Of a DNA stretch of 64,000 nt, positions 1-8,683 are shown one piece after another. The stretch comes from Celeribacter baekdonensis B30. GTDB taxonomy: Bacteria > Pseudomonadota > Alphaproteobacteria > Rhodobacterales > Rhodobacteraceae. A model generated the notes under the pieces. The model worked only from the letters and a program-made list of their open reading frames with translations. It was not told the DNA's origin and did no database searches. Position 1 is the first letter of the stretch. Every line of letters starts with the position of its first letter. The position numbers and the translations under genes are program-made. The DNA is taken from positions 186,001-250,000 of the forward strand of contig NZ_AMRK01000002.1 of NCBI RefSeq assembly GCF_000299875.1, written 5' to 3'.

Positions 1-392
1 AGCGCGGCCCTGCGACGCAGAGCATCGCACAGCCACAGCGAGTCGCAATCCCCACCCCATCCCCAACCAAAACGCTGCATCTGCGCGCATTCTTTTGCCA
101 TAATTCTTAGCGTGCCGTCACCAAAACGCTGACGGAACGCACATCGTTTCGCCATTGGCGACAGTCCGCGTATCTCCCAGAGAATTTCTTTTGATCGCCG
201 CCAAAACACCCTATTTGGATAACAGATCGTTAACCAAATTCACGCCTTCTGATCTCACGCAGCCAATCGCACAATCGGGCGGGGTCGCGAGGCAGACAGG
301 CGCGTTGTGGTGAGCGAAAAAGACCATGACGCAGAGGCAATGGACCGGCGAGACAACCGGCCAAACCAGCGACGCAAGGAGAGAACCGCACG
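1..392. other. Left-end non-coding stretch
   Basis: No open frame here looks like a real protein; the minus-strand frames that enter it are arginine- and proline-rich and antisense to the following gene. It presumably holds the promoter of the gene at 393. The sequence around 191-218 (TTGATC, 16 bases, TATTTG) is only a weak sigma-70-like match, so no promoter is called. Confidence 0.4.
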
Positions 393-1403
393 ATGGACGA
401 TCTGGAGACTGACCTGCAAAAGGCCGTGGCGGATTTAGAAGACATCTCCGATTTTTCGCGCGCAGAATGGTGCGACGCGATTGAAGATCTGTCCGAAGAG
501 CTCGGCTATTATCAGCCGCTCGGCTCCGATTTCTCGGCTGCGTTCTTGGATGAAAAACCTCGACTCTTGGTGTGTTTTGACACCTATGAACGCGCAACAG
601 AGCGCACCGATCTGGGCTACCCGCACGGGATGATGCTGGCCGCTCATCACGGTTGGTCCACCCTCACCCTGATCGCCCATGGCCCCGACCCCAAAAACGT
701 CTGGTTCCGCGCGCCTGAAATCACCCGCTATTTCGACCGTCTCGTCGACGAAGGCTTTTTTGAGGATTTCGATCAGGTGGTGTTTTACGGTGCCGGGGCC
801 TGTGGTTACGCCGCAGCCGCCTATTCCGTAGTTGCCCCCGGCGCGACCGTGATCGCCATTGCGCCCCAAGCCACACTGGATGGCCGTCTGGCGTCCTGGG
901 ATCATCGTTTCCCGGCCACTCGGCGGATGGATTTCACCTCCCGCTATGGCTTTGCCCCAAATATGGTTGATGGTGCAGATCGGGTGTTTATCCTGTATGA
1001 TCCAAAGATCGAACTGGACGCAATACACGCCGCCCTGTTTCATCAACCGCATGTCAGCCGCGTCCCCTGCCGCTTGTTTGGCGCCGACCCGGAATTTGAA
1101 ATGATGGAAATGGGGGCTTTGGCACCAATCTTAGTGGCCGCGATGCAGGGCACTCTCGATCAACGCCGGATGACACAGGCGTTGCGCATGCGGCGCGAGC
1201 ATTTGGGCTATCTGCGTCGGCTTTTGGGGGAACTGGCCCCGGACAACCGTCCGATGCAAACCGCGCTTTTGTGCCGCCATGTGGTCAAAACCCGCCCCGG
1301 CGCGCGCCGGTTCCGCCGTGCGTTGCAAACTGCGACATCCGCTTTGGAAGAGAAAGGCGTGACATTGCCGTGGGAAAAAGAGGCTGAGGGGCTGGGCGCC
1401 TAG
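393..1403 (+). CDS. Conserved hypothetical protein, alpha/beta-hydrolase-like fold without the nucleophile
   Basis: 336 residues, cytoplasmic, no signal peptide. The start at 393 follows a purine-rich GGAGAG some 8 bases upstream. The middle (about residues 120-145) contains FYGAGACGYAA, which lines up with the nucleophile elbow FYG-x-S-M-G-G-Y-A of small alpha/beta hydrolases; the serine position is glycine here, so classical hydrolase chemistry looks lost. A later stretch (about 205-215, DRVFILYDPK) looks like a further strand and loop of the fold. Related roseobacter proteins are often named 'phosphoadenosine phosphosulfate reductase', but no PAPS-reductase signature is visible, so that name is not adopted. 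It is convergent with ureG, only 8 bases apart. Function unknown. Confidence 0.75.
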   Translation: MDDLETDLQKAVADLEDISDFSRAEWCDAIEDLSEELGYYQPLGSDFSAAFLDEKPRLLVCFDTYERATERTDLGYPHGMMLAAHHGWSTLTLIAHGPDPKNVWFRAPEITRYFDRLVDEGFFEDFDQVVFYGAGACGYAAAAYSVVAPGATVIAIAPQATLDGRLASWDHRFPATRRMDFTSRYGFAPNMVDGADRVFILYDPKIELDAIHAALFHQPHVSRVPCRLFGADPEFEMMEMGALAPILVAAMQGTLDQRRMTQALRMRREHLGYLRRLLGELAPDNRPMQTALLCRHVVKTRPGARRFRRALQTATSALEEKGVTLPWEKEAEGLGA

Positions 1404-1409
1404 CCCCTC
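1386..1409. terminator. Possible shared hairpin between convergent genes
   Basis: An 8-bp perfect stem (GAGGGGCT / AGCCCCTC, 1386-1393 with 1402-1409) with an 8-base loop spans the stop codon of the gene ending at 1403 and lies beside the ureG stop at 1412. There is no T-run on either side, so it is at best a weak or Rho-assisted bidirectional terminator. Confidence 0.3.
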
Positions 1410-1411
1410 GC

Positions 1412-2029
1412 CTAGCCCAACCCGCCCTCGTCTTCGACAAACCGCACCGCCTCGGCCACGCCCAAACCGTTGCGCATCGAGGCCATGATATAAGGCCGCC
1501 CCCCACGCGCGCGTTTGGTGTCTGCCTCCAAAAGTGCCGGATCGACGCCGACATAGGGGGCAAGATCGACCTTGTTCACGACCAATAAATCAGACCGCGT
1601 CACCCCCGGCCCGCGTTTGCGCGGAATGTCCTGTCCAGCGGCGGTGTCGATCACATAGATCGTCAAATCCGCGAGTTCCGGCGAAAAGGTCGCGGCCAGA
1701 TTGTCGCCGCCGCTTTCAATCAAAATCACATCGAGATCCGGAAACGCCGCATTCAAATCCGCTACAGCGGCCAGATTGATCGAGGCATCTTCGCGGATCG
1801 CCGTATGCGGGCAACCGCCGGTTTCCACGCCGCGAATGCGTTCCATCGGCAAGATTTGTTGCCGCATCAACGCCTCCGCATCCTCGCGGGTGTAGATGTC
1901 ATTGGTGATCACCGCGACCGAGTAGGTCTCTGACAAAGCCTTGGCCAAAGCCCCGGTCAATGTGGTTTTGCCCGCGCCCACGGGGCCGCCGATTCCAACG
2001 CGCAAAGGTCCGTTTGGGGATGCCATCAT
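1412..2029 (-). CDS. ureG: Urease accessory GTPase UreG
   Basis: UreG is the SIMIBI-class GTPase that powers nickel delivery to the urease active site together with UreD, UreE and UreF. About 205 residues, the family length. The P-loop [10 protein letters not shown] lies near residue 11; the metal-binding-type motif [13 protein letters not shown] and the [10 protein letters not shown] guanine-specificity motif follow in the usual order. The frame is open upstream to 2092, but the start at 2029 (or the adjacent ATG at 2026) is preferred because AGGAG lies about 7 bases upstream and because UreG proteins begin just before this P-loop. Last gene of ureEFG, 40 bases after ureF. Confidence 0.96.
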   Translation of the reverse strand: MMASPNGPLRVGIGGPVGAGKTTLTGALAKALSETYSVAVITNDIYTREDAEALMRQQILPMERIRGVETGGCPHTAIREDASINLAAVADLNAAFPDLDVILIESGGDNLAATFSPELADLTIYVIDTAAGQDIPRKRGPGVTRSDLLVVNKVDLAPYVGVDPALLEADTKRARGGRPYIMASMRNGLGVAEAVRFVEDEGGLG

Positions 2030-2069
2030 CTGTCTCCTGTTGATCTTGAGTGGTGATCCTGATGGGCTC

Positions 2070-2705
2070 TCAGGTTTTAAAAATACGCACATCCATATCT
2101 TCGTGTCGCGCCGCCATCAGGTCGGCGGCAAAAGCCCCGGTCGTCAACCCCGCCTCTGTCGCGGCCAAAGCCTCTTCGGCCACTTGCGCGATCACGCTGT
2201 GCAGGTTTGACAAAACCGTCTGCCCCACCGCCTGCCCCAAAGGGACAAAGCGCACGGCGGCGGACACAAGATTGGAGGTAAAGCTATGAAGGTAAAGCGA
2301 AATCACCGTTTTGACGGGTAGATCAAGCGCGCGCGCCGCCACCCCCACCGCCACCGGCAAAGCCCGCGCCGGGGCCTGAGAGCCGCCCATCTGCGCCACG
2401 GTTCTGGCAAAGGCCGCGCCCTGTTCATAGGTTTCGTGCCAGCGCTCGCGCGTGCCAGCCAAAGCCTCTGCCAGTGCCGCCATCTCCTCCACATCCGCGC
2501 CCTGCACCACCATCGACAACAGCCAGGCGTCAACCCGGCCACCGCCCTTTTGCAGCGTCAGCGTTAACCATGTCTCAAGGCTTGCGCCATCGCTCACCAC
2601 TCCCTCCGTGACCGCCAATTCCAGCGCATGGGAATAGGCGAAAGAGCCCAGCGGAAACGCCGGTGAGAGCCATTGGGTCAGGGTGAGCAGGCTTTGGTCA
2701 GTCAT
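2070..2705 (-). CDS. ureF: Urease accessory protein UreF
   Basis: UreF acts with UreD and UreG as a GTPase-coupled adaptor in urease activation. 211 residues with the family hallmark [18 protein letters not shown] near the N-terminus and an all-helical composition. The frame stays open upstream to 2882, but that extension is the His-rich 3' end of ureE read in another frame; the start at 2705 gives the normal N-terminus [11 protein letters not shown]. This start overlaps the ureE stop (ATGACTGA), so translation of ureF is probably coupled to ureE. Confidence 0.95.
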   Translation of the reverse strand: MTDQSLLTLTQWLSPAFPLGSFAYSHALELAVTEGVVSDGASLETWLTLTLQKGGGRVDAWLLSMVVQGADVEEMAALAEALAGTRERWHETYEQGAAFARTVAQMGGSQAPARALPVAVGVAARALDLPVKTVISLYLHSFTSNLVSAAVRFVPLGQAVGQTVLSNLHSVIAQVAEEALAATEAGLTTGAFAADLMAARHEDMDVRIFKT

Positions 2706-3276
2706 GGGGGTGATCGTGGGAATGGTCGTGGGCATGCTCGTGGTGGTGATCATGGTTATGCGTATGGGGGTGGTCATGGCCGTGGTCGCCGTGCACATGC
2801 CCCATATGTTCATGCCCCCCATGCTCATGCCCCATGGTGCGACCATGACCATAGGCCCCGCCTTCCGGGCTAAACGGCGCAATAATGTCGTGCACCTCTG
2901 CCCCCAACTGTTCCAACATCGCCTTCAGCACCGGGTCGCGTTGAATGATCAAACGATCCGGCGCGATTTCGCAAGGCGTATGGCGGTTGCCAATGTGCCA
3001 CGCGTAGCGCGTCACCGTATCCCCGGTGATGGCCAAAAGCGCCTCTTCAGCGGCCACCACTCCGATGACCCGTCCGTCCTCAAGCCGGATACCATCGCCA
3101 GCCTGCAACGAAATGGTCTGCGGCAGATCGAGAAAAATCGCCTCCCCTGCCGCTGTCATCAGCTTTTTGCGGCGCACCAACCGTTGATCATAGGTTAACG
3201 CAACCGTGTCGCTGACGGTGTCTGTGGCCCCAGAGCCGCCGCCGGGCAGCACGTCAAAGGCTTTCATCGCGCTCAT
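2698..3276 (-). CDS. ureE: Urease accessory nickel chaperone UreE
   Basis: UreE binds nickel and hands it to the UreDFG-apourease complex. 192 residues: an N-terminal peptide-binding-like domain, a C-terminal metal domain with GNRHTPCEI (about 109-117), and a very long tail (from about 143) with some 22 histidines in the last 50 residues, mostly as HD/HE/HG dipeptides. Such tails act as nickel stores in some UreE proteins. AAGGAG sits 8 bases before the ATG at 3276. An ATG-AAA-TGA start-stop just upstream (3281) is too close to the Shine-Dalgarno to be likely. This is the first gene of the ureEFG half of the cluster and is separated from ureC by two opposite-strand genes, so it probably has its own promoter in 3277-3397. 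Confidence 0.95.
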   Translation of the reverse strand: MSAMKAFDVLPGGGSGATDTVSDTVALTYDQRLVRRKKLMTAAGEAIFLDLPQTISLQAGDGIRLEDGRVIGVVAAEEALLAITGDTVTRYAWHIGNRHTPCEIAPDRLIIQRDPVLKAMLEQLGAEVHDIIAPFSPEGGAYGHGRTMGHEHGGHEHMGHVHGDHGHDHPHTHNHDHHHEHAHDHSHDHPHD

Positions 3277-3350
3277 TTCATACTCTCCTTCAAGAATTGG
3301 GACTTTCTTAACCGACTCGCCCCCAAATAGAGGCCAAGGAGACCCAGACC

Positions 3351-3401
3351 ATGAGTTCTAAGCCCATATCCTTTGACCCCATAACCGTTGTGACGCCATG
3401 A
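3351..3401 (+). CDS. Short coupled upstream ORF (16 codons)
   Basis: An ATG at 3351 preceded by a strong AAGGAG (3336-3341, 9-base spacing) opens a frame encoding MSSKPISFDPITVVTP and stopping at 3399-3401. Its TGA overlaps the ATG of the next gene (3398) as ATGA. The downstream gene has no Shine-Dalgarno of its own, so this small ORF plausibly serves as a translational-coupling leader. Whether the peptide has a function is unknown. Confidence 0.5.
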   Translation: MSSKPISFDPITVVTP

Positions 3402-4528
3402 CTTTGCCTCCCCATGATCATCCCGCTTTAGAGGCCGTGGACGAATTGGCCACTGTGCGCGCGCATATCGAACGCCTCCGCAACCGCGAGGCGGAGCTTT
3501 GCGACGAAATCCGCAGTTTTGCCACACAGACCGGCGGGATGCGCGTCTGTGGCACCTCCCGCGATGCCGTGATCGAACAGCGCCGCCCGCGCCGGGTTGA
3601 TCTTGGAAAATTGCCGAAAGAGGTGTTTCTCGATCCAAGCCTTCTCATCGAGCAGGCTGAAACCGTTGTGTTGATCTGGCCGAAAACAACAGCCGCCGCT
3701 GTGCCCTCTGCCCTCCCCGCGCCGGTCTCACACCTGGACCCCGCCCTCACCGACACCCCGGAGGCGCGCCCCTCTGATGGGCCTGTCGATGTGCCCCCTG
3801 AGCAAAGGGCCGACTCCATGGATTTTCCCGAGATCACAGATGATCTGCCGCAAGAACAGGTTTTCAAGACCGAGGAGATGGACGTCGGGTTCGGAGGTTT
3901 GGAGGAAACCTCGGATGATCGCCTCATTGATGATCGCCTCATTGAAGTCAGCATTGCATCAGAACCCGCGACGACAGCCAGAGGCTCTGTGACACCTTCC
4001 CCCACCGAAATGCGCACCATCGGGGCGCCCGTGAATGAAGGGGACCCGATCGGTGACATGCTGGACCTCAGCGACAGATTTGAAGCGGTCGACAGCCCTG
4101 AAGACATCAATGTCGCAGCACCTGACCTCCCCCCTTTTGCGCGCGACGCACCTGCCCCCCGACCAGAGGAGAAGATCACCGTCACCAGCGAAGATCCATT
4201 TGGCCTCAAAGACGCGCCCCAAACGCCGAGCTCCCCAACATACCTGGATGTAACGGCGGATGGAGCCCCCGAATGTGAGACCCCGCGCGATCTGCGTCCC
4301 ACGACCCATGCGCATCTGCAACCTATGGCCGGTCTGCACGAAGAAGAGATCGCACAGGCCCTTGCGGATGCCGACGCGCCGCTTGATCCGGTGACCTTGT
4401 CCGAAGCGCTGAGCGAGGCCCAAAGGCTTGAAACCGAAATGGATTTACAGGTGGAGCTTGGCAAATTTGATCTGAGTGACGACCTGCCCGCCGCCTTCGC
4501 CACATCCCGCGCGATCTCGGGCGGTTGA
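3398..4528 (+). CDS. Hypothetical protein, N-terminal coiled-coil domain shared with the next gene, disordered acidic C-terminus
   Basis: 376 residues, function not recognised. Residues 1-100 hold a helical, probably coiled-coil segment (DELATVRAHIERLRNREAEL) followed by a small beta-rich part ending in VDLGKLPKEVFLDPSLL. The same two elements in the same order occur in the protein at 4585 (DELANIRAKIAELRARETAL, then FDISKLPDSIL), so the two are paralogs. The remaining 270 residues are Pro/Ala/Asp/Glu-rich and look disordered; a 15-bp tandem duplication (3914-3943) gives DDRLIDDRLI. It lies opposite to the urease genes, between ureE and ureC, and its start overlaps the stop of a 16-codon ORF. 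A minus-strand frame (3418-4938) covers the same DNA but looks like a shadow. Confidence 0.75.
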   Translation: MTLPPHDHPALEAVDELATVRAHIERLRNREAELCDEIRSFATQTGGMRVCGTSRDAVIEQRRPRRVDLGKLPKEVFLDPSLLIEQAETVVLIWPKTTAAAVPSALPAPVSHLDPALTDTPEARPSDGPVDVPPEQRADSMDFPEITDDLPQEQVFKTEEMDVGFGGLEETSDDRLIDDRLIEVSIASEPATTARGSVTPSPTEMRTIGAPVNEGDPIGDMLDLSDRFEAVDSPEDINVAAPDLPPFARDAPAPRPEEKITVTSEDPFGLKDAPQTPSSPTYLDVTADGAPECETPRDLRPTTHAHLQPMAGLHEEEIAQALADADAPLDPVTLSEALSEAQRLETEMDLQVELGKFDLSDDLPAAFATSRAISGG

Positions 4529-4584
4529 CCCGAGCGCAATATCCCGCCCAACCACGCCATGATGAATCCAGAAGGAGACACACG

Positions 4585-4914
4585 ATGTTCATGACCCGAT
4601 CCCCGGCCGACGAACTGGCCAATATACGCGCCAAAATCGCCGAATTGCGCGCCCGCGAAACCGCGCTGGAGGCGCGCTTTATCGAGATGAACGACACTGG
4701 CCGCTTTGTCGGATTTTCCTACGATGTCGTGGTGTCGCGCACCGCCTATCAAGTGTTCGATATTTCCAAGCTGCCGGACAGCATCCTCAACGACAACCGC
4801 TTTTACGCGACCAAACACGTCACCTCGATCCGCACCGAACCGCGCGATGAGACCGACGCGTTCATGCTGGCGCAAACCGCGGGAGAAGAGTTTGACGTGA
4901 TCGAACACCATTGA
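4585..4914 (+). CDS. Small hypothetical protein, paralog of the N-terminal domain of the preceding gene
   Basis: 109 residues starting MFMTRSPADELANIRAKI, with AAGGAG at 4572-4577, 7 bases before the ATG. The frame is open further upstream (to 4525), but that part has no ribosome site and an unconvincing arginine-rich translation. The protein consists only of the helical plus beta module seen in residues 1-100 of the gene at 3398: DELA-x-(I/V)RA-x-I, a xxVVV/AVIE strand, and the D-(L/I)-(G/S)-KLP motif. No membrane segment or signal peptide. It is convergent with ureC (33 bases between the ends). Function unknown; the pair may form homo- or heteromeric coiled-coil assemblies (inference). Confidence 0.8.
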   Translation: MFMTRSPADELANIRAKIAELRARETALEARFIEMNDTGRFVGFSYDVVVSRTAYQVFDISKLPDSILNDNRFYATKHVTSIRTEPRDETDAFMLAQTAGEEFDVIEHH

Positions 4915-4947
4915 AATCTCCACCCGCAGATCAGCCAAGCAGGTCGT

Positions 4948-6660
4948 TCAAAACAGAAAATAGCGCTGCGCCATCGGCAACTCAGAGGCGGGTTCACAGG
5001 TCAAAAGCTCGCCATCGGCGCGCACCTCGTATGTTTCCGGGTTGACGTCGATCTTGGGCGTCGCCGTGTTCATCACCATCGACGATTTGCCAATTTTACG
5101 GGTGTTCTCCACCGCTACGGTTTGTTTGTGGAGGCCCAAAGAGGCGCCGATGCCTTCGGCCTGAGCGGCGGCAGAGACGAACAACACGGCGGAATGTTCC
5201 ACCGCGCGCCCCATGGCGCCAAACATCGGGCGGGTATAGACGGGCTGCGGCGTCGGGATCGAGGCATTCGGATCGCCCATTTGCGCCACGGCAATTGAGC
5301 CGCCCAAAAGCACCATCTCCGGTTTCACACCAAAGAACGCCGGTGACCACATCACCAAATCGGCGCGTTTGCCGACCTCGATCGACCCGATTTCGCGGCT
5401 CATCCCATGGGCAATCGCCGGATTGATCGTATATTTCGCGATGTAGCGTTTCACCCGAACGTTGTCATTGTCGCCAGTCTCATCCGACAAGCGACCGCGT
5501 TGTTTTTTCATCTTGTCCGCCGTTTGCCAGGTGCGGATCAAGACTTCGCCCACTCGCCCCATCGCCTGACTGTCAGAGGCGATGATCGAAAACGCGCCCA
5601 TATCATGCAGGATGTCTTCGGCGGCGATGGTTTCTTTGCGAATGCGCGATTCAGCAAAAGCCACATCTTCGGGAATGGATTTGTCGAGGTGGTGACAGAC
5701 CATGAGCATGTCGAGATGCTCTTCCAACGTGTTGACCGTGTAGGGCCGTGTCGGGTTGGTGGAGGACGGAATCACATGCTCCTCACCCACCACTTTGATG
5801 ATGTCGGGGGCGTGCCCCCCGCCCGCGCCTTCGGTGTGAAACGCGTGGATTGTACGGCCTTTCATCGCCTTGACCGTATTCTCGACAAAGCCGGATTCGT
5901 TCAATGTATCCGTGTGGATCATCACCTGAACGTCCATGTCATCGGCCACGGACAGACAGCAATCAATCGCACCGGGCGTGGTGCCCCAATCCTCGTGCAG
6001 CTTCAGCGCCGCAGCACCCGCTTTGACCATTTCGACCAAAGCCTGGGGTTGGCTCGCGTTGCCCTTACCCGCCAATGCGATGTTCATCGGCACACCGTCC
6101 AGCGCCTGCAACATCCGACCGATATGCCACGGACCGGGGGTACAGGTGGTGGCCAACGTGCCATGCGCCGGCCCTGTGCCACCGCCCAACATGGTGGTCA
6201 GGCCAGAATGCAGAGCGTCTTCAATCTGTTGCGGGCAAATAAAATGGATGTGGCTGTCAAAGCCGCCCGCCGTGATGATCCGGCCTTCGCCCGCGATCAC
6301 CTCGGTTCCGGGTCCGACGATGATGTCAACATTCGGCTGGGTGTCGGGGTTCCCGGCCTTACCAATCCCGGCGATGCGCCCGCTTTTGAGGCCAATGTCG
6401 GCCTTGAAAATCCCGGTCACATCCAAAATCAACGCGTTGGTGATCACCGTGTCAACGGCGCCTTGGGCGCGCGACAATTGCGACTGTCCCATGCCATCGC
6501 GGATCACTTTGCCACCACCAAATTTGACCTCTTCGCCATAAGGGCCCGTCAGGTCGCGCTCGACCTCGATGATCAAATCCGTGTCGGCCAACCGAACCTT
6601 GTCGCCTGTGGTGGGGCCAAACATATCGGCATAAGTCGCGCGGGAAATTTTTGCAGGCAT
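4948..6660 (-). CDS. ureC: Urease alpha subunit UreC
   Basis: Catalytic subunit of urease (urea + water to ammonia + carbamate, bi-nickel centre). 570 residues, the family length, from the start at 6660 ([20 protein letters not shown]); the frame continues upstream to 6735 but without similarity. Visible active-site elements in order: the HIH nickel ligands ([14 protein letters not shown], about 137), the carbamylated lysine ([10 protein letters not shown], about 219), [24 protein letters not shown], the flap histidine region [20 protein letters not shown], and the aspartate ligand ([12 protein letters not shown]). GAGGGA lies upstream of the ATG. It follows the LprI-like gene by 11 bases in the ureDAB-lprI-ureC transcript. 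Confidence 0.98.
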   Translation of the reverse strand: MPAKISRATYADMFGPTTGDKVRLADTDLIIEVERDLTGPYGEEVKFGGGKVIRDGMGQSQLSRAQGAVDTVITNALILDVTGIFKADIGLKSGRIAGIGKAGNPDTQPNVDIIVGPGTEVIAGEGRIITAGGFDSHIHFICPQQIEDALHSGLTTMLGGGTGPAHGTLATTCTPGPWHIGRMLQALDGVPMNIALAGKGNASQPQALVEMVKAGAAALKLHEDWGTTPGAIDCCLSVADDMDVQVMIHTDTLNESGFVENTVKAMKGRTIHAFHTEGAGGGHAPDIIKVVGEEHVIPSSTNPTRPYTVNTLEEHLDMLMVCHHLDKSIPEDVAFAESRIRKETIAAEDILHDMGAFSIIASDSQAMGRVGEVLIRTWQTADKMKKQRGRLSDETGDNDNVRVKRYIAKYTINPAIAHGMSREIGSIEVGKRADLVMWSPAFFGVKPEMVLLGGSIAVAQMGDPNASIPTPQPVYTRPMFGAMGRAVEHSAVLFVSAAAQAEGIGASLGLHKQTVAVENTRKIGKSSMVMNTATPKIDVNPETYEVRADGELLTCEPASELPMAQRYFLF

Positions 6661-6671
6661 CTCGGTCCCTC

Positions 6672-7046
6672 TCAGTACGTCTGATAGGCAGAGCGCATCT
6701 CGTCCGTGCGCTGCCGTGTTAAACTTGCCAAACAACTGCTCATGATCAGCGGCTGGATCGACCCGCCCTCATAGAGCACCGCCTCCGCCTCACAGGCAGC
6801 GTCCCGATAGGGAATCCACGCCCGTTGCGCGGTCCTCAACGCATCAGCAGCGGTTTGGCCATAGCCTTTGGCGCGATCCATGGCCCATGCGTAGGTCTCA
6901 TTAAGCTCCACATCCGCAGCTTGATAATCCTGATAGGAACAGATGTTCATGTCGGTTTGCGTCATTGCATTGTCGCAATCCACCTGCGGCTCTTCCGCCA
7001 AGGCAGGTCCGCAAAACGCAATCAGTATCAGAGCTTTACGGATCAC
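6672..7046 (-). CDS. LprI-type (DUF1311) secreted protein within the urease operon
   Basis: 124 residues with a signal peptide ([17 protein letters not shown]) and a small four-cysteine domain ([13 protein letters not shown]... ACEAEA... SSCLASLT) typical of the lysozyme-inhibitor LprI/DUF1311 family, in which the cysteines form disulfides in the periplasm. It starts with GTG, overlapping the ureB stop (GTGA), and ends 11 bases before ureC, so it is transcribed and translated as part of the urease operon. Urease itself is cytoplasmic, so a periplasmic partner is unexpected; its role here is unknown. The family assignment is good; lysozyme inhibition is not demonstrated for this member. Confidence 0.85.
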   Translation of the reverse strand: MIRKALILIAFCGPALAEEPQVDCDNAMTQTDMNICSYQDYQAADVELNETYAWAMDRAKGYGQTAADALRTAQRAWIPYRDAACEAEAVLYEGGSIQPLIMSSCLASLTRQRTDEMRSAYQTY

Positions 7047-7348
7047 AACGCACCCATCACTTGCTGATTGAAGCCGTAGACTTCGCGCTTGCCAGACAGC
7101 GGCACAAGGCTGACTTCGCGGGTTTGACCCGGCTCGAACCGCACCGCCGTGCCCGCCGCAATGTCGAGCCGCTTGCCGCGTGCGGCGTCGCGGTCAAAGG
7201 ACAGCGCGGCGTTGGTCTCATAGAAATGGTAATGTGAGCCGACCTGCACCGGGCGATCGCCGGTGTTGGAGACCTCAAGCACGGTCACCTCAGCGCCCGC
7301 GTTCAACTCGATGTCGCCCTCAGCAATGAAATACTCACCTGGAATCAT
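7043..7348 (-). CDS. ureB: Urease beta subunit UreB
   Basis: Structural subunit of the (UreABC)3 enzyme. 101 residues beginning [16 protein letters not shown], the standard N-terminus, with the conserved [11 protein letters not shown] and [17 protein letters not shown] segments. AAGGAG lies 7 bases before the ATG at 7348. The frame could extend to 7399 but would then overlap the end of ureA without a ribosome site. The stop overlaps the start of the LprI-like gene by 4 bases. Confidence 0.97.
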   Translation of the reverse strand: MIPGEYFIAEGDIELNAGAEVTVLEVSNTGDRPVQVGSHYHFYETNAALSFDRDAARGKRLDIAAGTAVRFEPGQTREVSLVPLSGKREVYGFNQQVMGAL

Positions 7349-7358
7349 GACGGTCTCC

Positions 7359-7661
7359 TTAACGAATGGGGTGATGGACGGTGACCAATTTGGTGCCATC
7401 CGGGAAAGTCGCCTCGACTTGCACCTCGGGGATCATCTCGGCGATGCCCTCCATACACATGTCTTTGGTCACGACATGTGCCGCAGATTGCATCAGTTCG
7501 GACACCATTTTGCCGTCCCGCGCGCCTTCGACGACGAAATCGGTGATCAACGCGATGGCCTCGGGATGGTTCAGCTTCACGCCCCGCGCAAGGCGCCCAC
7601 GCGCCACCATCGCGGCCAAAGAGATCAATAGTTTGTCCTTTTCCCTCGGGGTCAGGTTCAT
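7359..7661 (-). CDS. ureA: Urease gamma subunit UreA
   Basis: Smallest structural subunit, 100 residues, the exact usual length, starting [16 protein letters not shown] and ending TVHHPIR. The conserved [14 protein letters not shown] segment and the [20 protein letters not shown] region are present. It lies 23 bases after ureD and 10 bases before ureB in the operon. Confidence 0.98.
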   Translation of the reverse strand: MNLTPREKDKLLISLAAMVARGRLARGVKLNHPEAIALITDFVVEGARDGKMVSELMQSAAHVVTKDMCMEGIAEMIPEVQVEATFPDGTKLVTVHHPIR

Positions 7662-7684
7662 GGTCGTCCCTCGTTTGATTCAAG

Positions 7685-8533
7685 TCACATTTGCCAGACG
7701 CGCGGCAGGTCCACACCTCTGATCTGCTTCAAAACCCGCGCAACATAGCGCCTCAGCGGATAGCCATCCGGCGCCATCGCTCGGATCACAAGTTTGCCGT
7801 TCCAGCCCGACACCCCGGCGCTCACGCCCTCTTGCGCCGTCTGTTTGACCAGATCGGCCAAGGCTTCGGCACCCGGCGCGAACATCCCAATGGTCGCTAC
7901 CGCGCGCGCCCCGCCGAGCGTCACCGCATGATCGCGCGCGGCCAAAAGGGCGGCGTCGATCTCGAGCGGTTCCAAAAACTCAAGCCGCCCATTGCGGCGG
8001 ATTTCGCGACGGTCCCGCAGATGCAGCGTTTGCAGCGTCTCACCCATGGCAGCACGGCCAAAGATCAGCGACTCGACAGAGACAAACCGTGCGTCCCCGA
8101 CGATCTCGGCACAAGTGCGTCGATTGAGACGCGCATTTTCAAACAAGATGGTTTCCTGCGGCAACCAATCGAGCCGCGCCCCCGCCCCGGCAATCAGGCG
8201 CACAGAGACATCGGCATCCGCACCATGGGCAACAGAGGCATAGGCGCGCTCGGCGGTTTGTGTGGTGCCAACAAGCGCCGCGCCCGCCTCAACCTCAAGC
8301 GTGTAATCCAACTGATCCCCGGCGGTTAACCCACCGGATGTATTGAGAAAAACCACCTCTGGCACTTTGGTGTGCACCCGCGGCAACATTGCTTTTGCGG
8401 AGCCGGATTGGTGCAAATCCTTCAACCCATTCATGCCCATGACCACAAGCGCACGCCCACGCACACGCTGCATGGTTGGCACCGCGGTTTGGGGCGGGGT
8501 TTGAAGTGAGGTATCGAGCATCCAAGTCTCCAA
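7685..8533 (-). CDS. ureD: Urease accessory protein UreD
   Basis: UreD (UreH) is the scaffold that binds apo-urease and recruits UreF-UreG. 282 residues. Characteristic stretches are VFLNTSGGLTAGDQL (about 62-76), TTQTAERAYAS, WLPQETILFENARL and SLIFGRAAMGE. The first ATG (8533) and a second in-frame ATG at 8521 are both possible starts. It is the first gene of the urease operon, so the operon promoter should lie in the 150 bases shared divergently with pyrC (8534-8683). Confidence 0.95.
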   Translation of the reverse strand: METWMLDTSLQTPPQTAVPTMQRVRGRALVVMGMNGLKDLHQSGSAKAMLPRVHTKVPEVVFLNTSGGLTAGDQLDYTLEVEAGAALVGTTQTAERAYASVAHGADADVSVRLIAGAGARLDWLPQETILFENARLNRRTCAEIVGDARFVSVESLIFGRAAMGETLQTLHLRDRREIRRNGRLEFLEPLEIDAALLAARDHAVTLGGARAVATIGMFAPGAEALADLVKQTAQEGVSAGVSGWNGKLVIRAMAPDGYPLRRYVARVLKQIRGVDLPRVWQM

Positions 8534-8683
8534 GTCGTCACCACGCTAGCCTTGGCCCGGCAGAGGCTTCAATCCCGGAGCCGCCCGATTGTACACAATC
8601 GCCGCGAAAACTGACCATCCGCTTAAAAAATAAGCACAAACTGCCATCTGGTGCTTTGTGCCGGAACGCGGTAATTCAGGGGC

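Noticed and set aside
2683-3198. Met/Val-rich plus-strand frame opposite the UreE tail
   Set aside because: Arises from the reverse complement of the histidine codons of UreE.
3276-3281. ATG-AAA-TGA mini-ORF just before ureE
   Set aside because: Only 3 bases from the Shine-Dalgarno, whereas the ureE ATG is at the proper 8-base distance.
3418-4938. 506-residue minus-strand frame in the gap between ureC and ureE
   Set aside because: It is in urease orientation, which made it tempting, but it is Ser/Arg/Gly-rich without a ribosome site. The plus-strand pair on the same DNA has two good Shine-Dalgarno sites and a shared domain.
5407-6684. 425-residue plus-strand frame opposite ureC
   Set aside because: Shadow of a highly conserved urease gene.
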